DNA of 64,000 nt from a bacterium (GTDB lineage Bacteria; Orphanbacterota; Orphanbacteria; Orphanbacterales; Orphanbacteraceae): the NCBI GenBank assembly GCA_025782575.1, contig JALGYY010000042.1, positions 29,802-93,801 of the forward strand, written 5' to 3'. Under the pieces are notes generated by a model that saw only the letters and a program-made list of their open reading frames with translations, was not told where the DNA came from and made no database searches. This document shows positions 57,513 through 64,000 of the stretch, piece by piece; position 1 is the stretch's first letter, and each line of letters opens with the position of its first letter. Made by a program: the position numbers and the translations under genes.

Positions 57513-59770
57513 CGCTGATTCCCCGCCAGCGCATCACCTTACTTCTATTCGCCGCCGGTCTTATTTTCCGGCTCCTCTATCTTTTTGAATCGGGCGACAA
57601 TCCCTTTTTCCAGGGTCTCGGTCTTGATGCCCGCTACTATGACATACGTGCAGAGGAGATTCTGAACGAGGGATTGATCGGCAACGAAGCCTACTTCATG
57701 GGGCCTCTCTACCCTCATCTTCTCGCCGCACTCTACGGAATCGCCGGACGCAATCTGCTGCTCGTTCGACTTCTTCAGGCGATCGCATCGGCCCTGGTCC
57801 CCGTGCTGCTCTACCGGCTGGGGGTTCGTCTGTTCCGTCCCACCGCGGCGCTTCTTGCTGCGATCATCGCCGTCCTGTACGGCCCCTTCATTTTCTATAT
57901 CGGTTCGATTCTCTACACGACCGTGGCGGTAACACTTCTAATCTGGATTCTGGATCGACTGTTCGAAAACCCACGGAAGCGGCCGTACCGTCAAAGGTTC
58001 CTGACAGGTCTTCTGTTCGGGCTCGCCACGGTGGGGAAAGGAAACATTCTGCTCTTTCTCCCGTTTGCCGCATGGATCATTGTGCGAGGAACAGAAAACC
58101 GGCCGGTCGGGCGATGGAAACAGGCAGCCGTTTTCATCGCAGGATTCGGTCTGGTCATCGGTCTTGTGACCGCCAGGAACTTCGCTGCCGGCGGTGACTT
58201 CGTCCCGCTCACATCGAATGGAGGAATCAACTTCTACATAGGGAACGGGCCGGAGTCGTCCGGTGCCTATGAGAAGCCGAAAGGGCTCGACGTAGATAAT
58301 GACCCGACCGGCAAGGGAATGCTCGAGAAGCGCCTCGGCAGGCCTCTGGCCCCCGACGAAGTTTCACGGATCTGGCGCGACAGGGCTCTTGATTTCATCC
58401 GCGCCAACCCGGGAGCCGAGGCTGCACTGATGGCCAGAAAGACCGTCTTCTTCTTTTCAACATTCGAGATTCCGCAGATCGAAAGCTATCATTTCCAGAA
58501 GAGATACAGCATGTTGCTGCGGGCGCTGTTCATTCCGTTCGGCCTGCTCATGCCGCTCGCCATGGGGGCACTGGTTATTCACCGATCGGCACGAACGTAC
58601 GGTTTGGCATTTTTCGTTTTTGCATACGCGGCATCGATCATTCTCTTTTTCGTTCTCACTCGATATCGACTTCCTCTTCTCCCCGTTATCATTCTGCTCG
58701 CTTCCGTTTCCATCGTGAGGCTGGTCGAGGCCTTCAGAGGGGGAGGAGTCAAGGGAGGCGCGGCCATTCTATTCGTTGCCGCACCGGTATTCATTTTCTG
58801 CAATACCAATTTCTACAATGTCTCGCCAAGTACGGGCAATGCGCAGTCACACTACCGGCTCGGAATCATCTACGGCAGGGAGGGTAGGGCCGAAGAGGCG
58901 ATCACCGAGTATCGAAGATCGGTCGAACTCGATCCGGCATATGAGAAGGCAAGACTGAACCTCGGAGAACTGCTCGCAGTCCGGGGGAGACCCGAAGAGG
59001 CGGAAGCTCAGTTTCGTGCGGCAATCAATCTGGATCCTGATTATTCCAAGGCCCATCTGAATCTGGGGGCGCTTCTGTATCGCTCCGGCTCCACCGATGG
59101 CCGGGTCCATCTGGAGCGGGCCGTGGCGCTTAACCCGGAATACGGAAAGGCCTGGCTCCACCTTGCCGCGGCATCATTGCTCGATGGGAAGGGTGGCGCC
59201 GGCGAGGCGGCCGCACGAGCCGTCAGCCTTCTGCCCGCTTCCGATCCCGCCCGTGGAGCAGCGGTGCTGCTCGAGGTGCGCATCGAAGAGATCATGGGGA
59301 TCGACCGTTGGCGCCGTAGTTCCGGATACGGAGGTGCCCTCCCGATGGAAACGAAAGAAGCGACCGTCCGGGAAATCCTGCGGGATCGGGAGAACATCGA
59401 GGGGCTCTATCGGTCGGCTGCCTCCACCGGCGATCCAGGTGCGCTCTATCTATTTGGTGCATATCTCTTTCGCCGGGAGGGATACGCGGAAGCGGGGGCG
59501 TTCTTCAACCGGGCAGCTGACGTCGCTCCCGATCTCCCCTACCTGCGCTTCGCACTCGGATTAATTTACCTGCGAAGTAATGATCCCGGCCTGGCGCTGG
59601 CGCAATTCATTCTGGAGACCGAAAACAACCCGAGCAATGTGAACGCCTGGAAAAACGGCGCCCTTCTTTCCGCGCAAATCGGTCAGGAGCGGGAAGCCAG
59701 GCGTCTTGCGGAAGAGTACATCCGCCTTGGCGGCCAACCGGACGAGTCGATCCGATCCATTCTTTTTTAG
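57509..59770 (+). CDS. GT-C (GT39-like) membrane glycosyltransferase fused to TPR repeats
   Basis: 753 residues from a GTG at 57509. The membrane part (about 1-430) has ten or so helices. LGLDARYYDIRAEEILNEG in the first loop carries the acidic residues of the GT-C active site, and MGPLYPHLLAALYG matches ArnT-like proteins. From residue 443 there are TPR repeats (HYRLGIIYGREGRAEEAITE, ARLNLGELLAVRGRPEEAE, AHLNLGALLYRSG), with more near 640-750. Similar O-GlcNAc-transferase-like TPR/GT-C fusions are annotated in many environmental bacteria. The TPR part may recruit a protein acceptor on the outer face of the membrane. It is the last gene of the long operon and its stop overlaps the convergent gene's stop. 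Confidence 0.87.
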   Translation: MTLIPRQRITLLLFAAGLIFRLLYLFESGDNPFFQGLGLDARYYDIRAEEILNEGLIGNEAYFMGPLYPHLLAALYGIAGRNLLLVRLLQAIASALVPVLLYRLGVRLFRPTAALLAAIIAVLYGPFIFYIGSILYTTVAVTLLIWILDRLFENPRKRPYRQRFLTGLLFGLATVGKGNILLFLPFAAWIIVRGTENRPVGRWKQAAVFIAGFGLVIGLVTARNFAAGGDFVPLTSNGGINFYIGNGPESSGAYEKPKGLDVDNDPTGKGMLEKRLGRPLAPDEVSRIWRDRALDFIRANPGAEAALMARKTVFFFSTFEIPQIESYHFQKRYSMLLRALFIPFGLLMPLAMGALVIHRSARTYGLAFFVFAYAASIILFFVLTRYRLPLLPVIILLASVSIVRLVEAFRGGGVKGGAAILFVAAPVFIFCNTNFYNVSPSTGNAQSHYRLGIIYGREGRAEEAITEYRRSVELDPAYEKARLNLGELLAVRGRPEEAEAQFRAAINLDPDYSKAHLNLGALLYRSGSTDGRVHLERAVALNPEYGKAWLHLAAASLLDGKGGAGEAAARAVSLLPASDPARGAAVLLEVRIEEIMGIDRWRRSSGYGGALPMETKEATVREILRDRENIEGLYRSAASTGDPGALYLFGAYLFRREGYAEAGAFFNRAADVAPDLPYLRFALGLIYLRSNDPGLALAQFILETENNPSNVNAWKNGALLSAQIGQEREARRLAEEYIRLGGQPDESIRSILF

Positions 59771-61821
59771 CCCGGAAGCCGATAGAGTTCGATACCTTTC
59801 CATGAGGCGATCAGCACGCACCGGCTCCACGTATCGTCCAGGATCTCGATCGATTCGGACGGATACCCTTTCGCAAACACTCGCTGAAGAGGGCGGTTCA
59901 CGATCACCCAGTCGAAACCCTCCTGCTTGAGACGGGCAATGAGATTCCCCGCAGTTTTTTCTTTCTCCGCCAGCCGAACGACCTGGGACGCCTCAAAAAA
60001 GCTGTCAGCAAAGTAGGGTCGACTCGAATAGTATACCCGGTTCTCGAACACCATGAAAACGCGCTCCCCCTCCAGTACATATTCCGCGATGCCCCTCAGG
60101 GCGTCGTACGATTGCACTTTTCGTGATAGATAGGATTTCCTCGATTCGCTTCCCGTGACGACCGGTAGCGTGTCGAGAAGAGTTTCGCGGCCATAGGGGA
60201 AAATCGTCGCCGCCGCGACGAGTGTGAGCAGGATGGGGACGACCGGGGGGAGCCAGCGGGGACGGTAGCCCTTCCGCATGCAGGCCCCTCCTGCGAGCGC
60301 CGACGCGAGCAGGACGACAGGCGCCAGGAACCGGAGCTGCTGGGAGCCGATCCCCCAGATCATGATACCGGCCCAGGTCATGAGCAGGAGAGTGCGGCTC
60401 CTGCGATGGGCGGCGACAATCAGGGGGACGGCGGCGATCAGGGCGGGTGAGAGGATCCCGTCGAAAAAACGGTACCCCTGCTGACCCTGCATGACGATTC
60501 GCCATGGGAGGAGAAGCCAGTCGATAGGGGTCCGCCCGGGTCCCATTCCGAACTGCCATGCGTGTAGTCTTCCGTGAGATGTCAGGTCCCATGACGCTCC
60601 GTTTGCGGCCACGAAAATGGCAGGGAACAGGGGAGAGCCGCTTTCAATCCAACCCTTGATCAGCCAGGGGAGAAGGACGGCATGGGAGATGAGAATGAAG
60701 AGGACCAGAGATCGTACGCGTTCGGCCGGTGAATCGATTCTCCCCCCACCGATCGATTCTGATCGGGGTAGAAAAATTGCGGCGAGCAGAAGGGGCCAGG
60801 TCAGGTAAGCGCTCAGCTTAATGGTGAGTAACCCACCGCCGAGCAGGGCGGCTGCAGCTACGCTCCGCCCCGGTCGGCTACTCGGTCTGCCGTCGATCAG
60901 GAGCAGAAGGGCGGTGCCGAAGAGATAGGAGGCAATAAGGTCCACGTTGCCAACGGTACGGGGGTCGAGAAAGAGAGGAAGCGAGGCGGTGATCAGCGCG
61001 CCTCCCGCGCAGACGGCTCCGGAATCCGGCCCGTTTCGACCTTGGTCCCTCCCCGGTCGGGTATAGATCGATCGAGCCAATGCGCCGCCCAACAATACGT
61101 TACCGATGAAAAGCAGAAGGTGGAGGGTGAGCGCGGCCCCCTCGCCCCCGAAAAGGACTCCTGCTGCGTAGAAGAGGTCCCCCCCATGAGGCATCCGCCC
61201 GTAGATCGACTCGGGGGGGGCGTGAAAACGCCCGGTCGCCGCATACTCGGCGGCCAGAGTCTGATGGTAGACCAGGGAATCGTTCGATGTGAGAGGCGCG
61301 AAAGAACGGATACCCACCGTGGCAATGGCGAGTGCAATGACTGCCATCAGCAGAAGGGTGATTCGATTCGTCGGGAGAGCGGGGCGGCGGAGCCAGCTAG
61401 GCCTGAACGTCTTCTCGCTGATCTTCCTGAATGCCGGAAGGCCGGGGAAGAGGAGGCAACCGAGAAGGATGAGTGGCCGAAACCACCCGGCGGCGAGAAG
61501 AAGGAACGATACCGTCATCCCATAGACGAGCCCCATTCCGATCAGGAGAAGTGGGGAAGGGCGTTCCAATCGGAAGAGACGACTCGCCGTCAGACCGCTC
61601 GGAATAAGCGCAAGAACGAGCCCGGTCCCGGCCGCGAGTGATCTTAGATAGGTACCCCACTGACTCGCGTGTGACGGAGTGTAGGAAGGGTTTCCGAAGA
61701 GGGGTCGGGCGGGGTGAGACAGGAACCAGAGCGCCAGAACGGTCCCGGCAAACAGGAGCCCCCCTGCAGTCCGAAACGTGGAAGATCCCACCACTTTTGC
61801 GATCGGAAATCCTCTTGACAC
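59767..61821 (-). CDS. Multi-pass membrane protein, GT-C/GT39-like
   Basis: 684 residues from a GTG at 61821, with a first helix at about 19-35 (GGLLFAGTVLALWFLS). About twelve helices are visible. The loop FAPLTSNDSLVYHQTLAAEY has an N-D-S/H pattern typical of GT-C proteins that use a polyprenyl-linked donor, and a C-terminal soluble domain (about 560-684) has DWVIVNRPLQRVF. I cannot name a closer family. Its stop overlaps the stop of the convergent GT-C-TPR gene by 2 nt. A plus-strand promoter element lies over its start codon. It may serve the same pathway as the island but is transcribed separately. Confidence 0.78.
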   Translation of the reverse strand: MSRGFPIAKVVGSSTFRTAGGLLFAGTVLALWFLSHPARPLFGNPSYTPSHASQWGTYLRSLAAGTGLVLALIPSGLTASRLFRLERPSPLLLIGMGLVYGMTVSFLLLAAGWFRPLILLGCLLFPGLPAFRKISEKTFRPSWLRRPALPTNRITLLLMAVIALAIATVGIRSFAPLTSNDSLVYHQTLAAEYAATGRFHAPPESIYGRMPHGGDLFYAAGVLFGGEGAALTLHLLLFIGNVLLGGALARSIYTRPGRDQGRNGPDSGAVCAGGALITASLPLFLDPRTVGNVDLIASYLFGTALLLLIDGRPSSRPGRSVAAAALLGGGLLTIKLSAYLTWPLLLAAIFLPRSESIGGGRIDSPAERVRSLVLFILISHAVLLPWLIKGWIESGSPLFPAIFVAANGASWDLTSHGRLHAWQFGMGPGRTPIDWLLLPWRIVMQGQQGYRFFDGILSPALIAAVPLIVAAHRRSRTLLLMTWAGIMIWGIGSQQLRFLAPVVLLASALAGGACMRKGYRPRWLPPVVPILLTLVAAATIFPYGRETLLDTLPVVTGSESRKSYLSRKVQSYDALRGIAEYVLEGERVFMVFENRVYYSSRPYFADSFFEASQVVRLAEKEKTAGNLIARLKQEGFDWVIVNRPLQRVFAKGYPSESIEILDDTWSRCVLIASWKGIELYRLPG

Positions 61822-61843
61822 TCTTCTACCCTTTCAGTATAGT
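61815..61843 (+). promoter_or_regulatory. Near-consensus sigma70 promoter for the PD40 lipoprotein gene
   Basis: TTGACA (61815-61820), 17 bp spacer, TATAGT (61838-61843). All six -35 bases and five of six -10 bases match. The expected start of RNA is near 61850, leaving about 70 nt of leader before the ATG at 61919. The -35 hexamer covers the start codon of the divergent GT-C-like gene. Confidence 0.72.
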
Positions 61844-61918
61844 CCGGTTGCTTTAACTTCAAGAATTGTAATGCATATGGCCCATTCTTCCGAGTCGTTT
61901 CCCGGTGCGAAGGAGTCG

Positions 61919-63649
61919 ATGATTTTGCGAAACGGTAGGCGGCGGGGAAGCCCCTCTCGGCTAACCTCATTTATCCTAATTCCGATCTCGATTCTCTTCG
62001 TGTTCGGATGTGGGGATGACAACGGTAGCAATCCCGATTTTGAGTGCGAACACTGCGAACACTGGACAGTATTGACTCCGGATCATCGCGGCAGCTTTCC
62101 AGACTATCATCCCGGCTCTCTTCCATCCGAGCGACTTCTTGCCTTCAGCTCCGATCTTGGTACGGACAATGTCGAGAATATCTGGGTCCAGCGCTGGGTT
62201 CAGGCGACTGATGAGACGACCCTGTTTCCGATCACCAATTCGGAGCGTGACGAGTTCGATCCGGCCTGGTCACCGGATGGCAACTGGCTCGCGTTTACGC
62301 GCTCCGCAGACGAGCGGTTCGACATCTATGTGATCAATGTGGAAGATCTGTCCAACCCTGGAGACGAGGTTCGCCTGACGAGTGAGACTCCGATCCCGGG
62401 CGATCCGACCGAACTCCCTTTCCGGCCGAGCGGGCCCGTCTGGCTGGACGAGGATGAGATTCTCTTCTCCAATGGTGTCGACGTTTTTGCGGTGACGCTC
62501 GGCCCTGACATGACTCCTGTTGCGATTGAAAAAGTGATCGACGATCCATCGGATTACATCTTTTCCAACGTGGACGACTTTAAGGAGAATCAGGTCTCCG
62601 CCTATCGGGATGGGGCGGGGGAAGATCACATATTCTTTGTTTCCGATACCCGGGTTCCCCTCGGATCGATCTTTATCCGGGCGATCGACGTGGAGACAGG
62701 CGAGAATATCCAGGCGGAAATCTTTTTAGAGGGCTCCCCGACAATGGTGGAAACGCCCCGTGTTGTCGGCGGCCGGCCGGCGGGACGAACGGGAACACGT
62801 TACCGGGTCGGTGCCAGAGTAACGAATCAGGATGCGGAGAACACTTTCTGCGACACGCTTATCTCGGAGGAGATTACCGTGTTTCAAAATGACACATCTG
62901 TAGTGGAGCTCGAATTCGAGGAGGATCGAGGCACGATTCTCCTGATTACGGAATCGAATGCGGCCAAGCTCTTCTACGACGGGAACAAGCTGTCGTCGAT
63001 CAGTGCGGATACCACCGTGATCGATTGCGTCTTTCCCGGCGTGGATCACGTGGTGAAAATCGAATCGATCACCCGCTTCTTCCCGGGGGGCAACAAGCCG
63101 GTCGTCGATTCAGCCTGTGTCAGGCTCGATCCTGAAGGTACGGCAGTTGTCCGGTTGAACGCGACAGACCTCGATTCTCTCGGGATGAGCGACTCAGCCT
63201 GTGTCGGGTTTACCGCCAAGCCTCGGAACAGGGGTCAAAACAAGATGTCCGGTGTCCAGGATCATCTCCCCATCATGTGGCAATATGACAGTGAAAACGG
63301 CTCCTACACTGCGCTCGTCGGGCATGGCCTGGATGAGACCGGTATCGATATTGATGCTACCCCTTCGTTCCCCTCCGTCAGCCCTGACGGTCGCTACGTT
63401 GCTCTGATCCTGGAATTCAGCGCTCTGATTGTTCTGGACCTCGATTCAGGTGGAGGCTGGCTCATCAACCTCCCGGGCGAGGCCGGTATCAATATCTGCG
63501 ACCGGGAGATCGCCTATCCCACATGGTCGCCGGATGGAACCAGAATCGCCGTTTCCATGTCCCCCTGTGTCGATCAGCCGTCATCAGATGGGAATTCTGC
63601 GGAATTCCGTGTCTGGGAAGTTAATTGGGAATCAGCCAGGACGCAGTGA
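61919..63649 (+). CDS. PD40/WD40-like beta-propeller lipoprotein
   Basis: 576 residues from the ATG at 61919; AAGGAG lies 3 nt before it, which is close, and a TTG two codons later would be better spaced. The signal SFILIPISILFVFGC ends in a lipobox Cys. PD40 (TolB-like) blades are visible as DEFDPAWSPDGNWLAFTR, FPSVSPDGRYVALIL and YPTWSPDGTRIAVS. A PEGA-like/Ig-like insert separates the early and late blades (about 230-430), including GTILLITESNAAKLFYDG. A Cys pair C-E-H-C-E-H follows the signal. Exposed on a membrane surface, it probably binds a protein or glycan; ligand unknown. It has its own strong promoter. Confidence 0.87.
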   Translation: MILRNGRRRGSPSRLTSFILIPISILFVFGCGDDNGSNPDFECEHCEHWTVLTPDHRGSFPDYHPGSLPSERLLAFSSDLGTDNVENIWVQRWVQATDETTLFPITNSERDEFDPAWSPDGNWLAFTRSADERFDIYVINVEDLSNPGDEVRLTSETPIPGDPTELPFRPSGPVWLDEDEILFSNGVDVFAVTLGPDMTPVAIEKVIDDPSDYIFSNVDDFKENQVSAYRDGAGEDHIFFVSDTRVPLGSIFIRAIDVETGENIQAEIFLEGSPTMVETPRVVGGRPAGRTGTRYRVGARVTNQDAENTFCDTLISEEITVFQNDTSVVELEFEEDRGTILLITESNAAKLFYDGNKLSSISADTTVIDCVFPGVDHVVKIESITRFFPGGNKPVVDSACVRLDPEGTAVVRLNATDLDSLGMSDSACVGFTAKPRNRGQNKMSGVQDHLPIMWQYDSENGSYTALVGHGLDETGIDIDATPSFPSVSPDGRYVALILEFSALIVLDLDSGGGWLINLPGEAGINICDREIAYPTWSPDGTRIAVSMSPCVDQPSSDGNSAEFRVWEVNWESARTQ

Positions 63650-63686
63650 CCGGTTTTCCGGATGCTTGAAATCACCCTCTCCCATC

Positions 63687-63716
63687 TTGACATTAGACCG
63701 GACGTTTTGGTATAAT
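63687..63716 (+). promoter_or_regulatory. Consensus sigma70 promoter at the right edge
   Basis: TTGACA (63687-63692), 18 bp spacer, TATAAT (63711-63716). Both hexamers are perfect. RNA would start near 63723. The next 165 nt contain AGGAGG at 63848-63853 but no complete gene. The strength suggests a highly expressed or structural RNA, or a major protein whose body lies beyond the window. Confidence 0.75.
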
Positions 63717-63890
63717 CGCCAACGGTATCAGCAATTAACGGTATGTCACCAAAAACCTCGAAACAGGATAAGCCACATTCTAGAAGCCGCATTTGACGTG
63801 ATTTGAGCGGTCCTGGCGGTGGTTTGCCCTGTTCTGTCTTTCAGTTATAGGAGGTGGTGGGAGAAGAGAGACTGTTCTAGGACCGGCCTC

Positions 63891-64000
63891 ATGGCCTGTT
63901 TCGCGGATCGGCGGTCGATCGAGTCGATCGAGGCTGGTCACTTACCACGGCTAAATTTCGCGGGGTTCAAAGCCGACCCATTCGACGGGGATTCCCGCGG
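63891..64000 (+). CDS. Possible N-terminus of an unidentified protein (runs off the window)
   Basis: An ATG at 63891 opens a frame that stays open for 36 codons to the edge, reading MACFADRRSIESIEAGHLPR then LNFAGFKADPFDGDSR. A weak TAGGA lies 8 nt upstream. The frame is too short to identify and could be chance, because the end of the same stretch also resembles a tmRNA 5' motif. No family recognised. Confidence 0.25.
   Translation, partial: MACFADRRSIESIEAGHLPRLNFAGFKADPFDGDSR

Noticed and set aside
63980-63993. ATTCGACGGGGATT, identical to the 5' signature of many tmRNA genes
   Set aside because: The G-rich acceptor strand expected 13-15 nt before it is absent, the two bases before the motif are CC rather than GG, and the rest of the molecule is outside the window. 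It cannot be called.

Overview
The window looks like a chromosome segment from a diderm, moderately GC-rich bacterium related to the FCB assemblage, possibly one of its uncultured candidate phyla (Eisenbacteria, Krumholzibacteria or Latescibacteria type). This is inference. It rests on three secreted proteins ending in FlgD/type IX-style sorting domains (motif [Y/R]PNPF..., then a W-D/N-G-R/N-gly segment and a final short basic strand), a PorV-like outer-membrane barrel, several lipoprotein signals, and separate glyQ and glyS genes. I see no rRNA, complete tRNA, CRISPR array, insertion sequence or prophage. The content is chromosomal housekeeping plus cell-envelope genes.

Region 1 (1-16421). 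A bactofilin 3' end and a MoaB/MogA gene lie on the plus strand. Facing them is a long minus-strand run read from right to left: GNAT acetyltransferase, alkaline-phosphatase-superfamily lipoprotein, a giant (~2440 aa) secreted repeat protein with a sorting domain, a PorV-like barrel fused to TPRs, then a complete Rsb-type partner-switching set (membrane PP2C phosphatase, anti-sigma kinase, STAS antagonist) and a GAF-histidine kinase. Most neighbours overlap or nearly touch, so surface display and signalling appear to be co-expressed.

Region 2 (16422-34196). Mixed genes: a PLP decarboxylase, a second sulfatase-fold lipoprotein with TPRs, VanZ, hisS, aspS, a DUF255 thioredoxin-fold protein, an LVIVD-repeat secreted protein, a GT2/GT87-like pair, a processive cellulose-synthase-like GT2, and a sugar dehydrogenase that is broken at a run of nine G.

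Region 3 (34197-59770). About 25.6 kb of uninterrupted plus-strand genes with tiny gaps or overlaps. First comes the conserved phoH-pgpH-ybeY-corC set (with a large MFS/spermidine-synthase fusion inserted), then DUF502, mgtE, recO, glyQ and glyS. These run directly into an envelope glycosylation island: polyprenyl-phosphate-type GT2, two tandem YfhO-type membrane proteins, an alkaline-phosphatase-fold enzyme, a GT-C glycosyltransferase broken at a run of nine T, an LPG-synthase/flippase-type membrane protein, and a GT-C-TPR fusion.

Region 4 (59767-64000). A convergent multi-pass GT-C-like protein, a near-consensus promoter driving a PD40 beta-propeller lipoprotein, and at the right edge a second near-consensus promoter (TTGACA-N18-TATAAT) followed by ~280 nt of uncertain content.

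The two candidate systems I consider most worth following are the partner-switch/PorV/giant-protein operon and the glycosylation island fused to the glycyl-tRNA synthetase genes. Two homopolymer frameshifts (G9, T9) need read-level checking before either broken gene is called a pseudogene.
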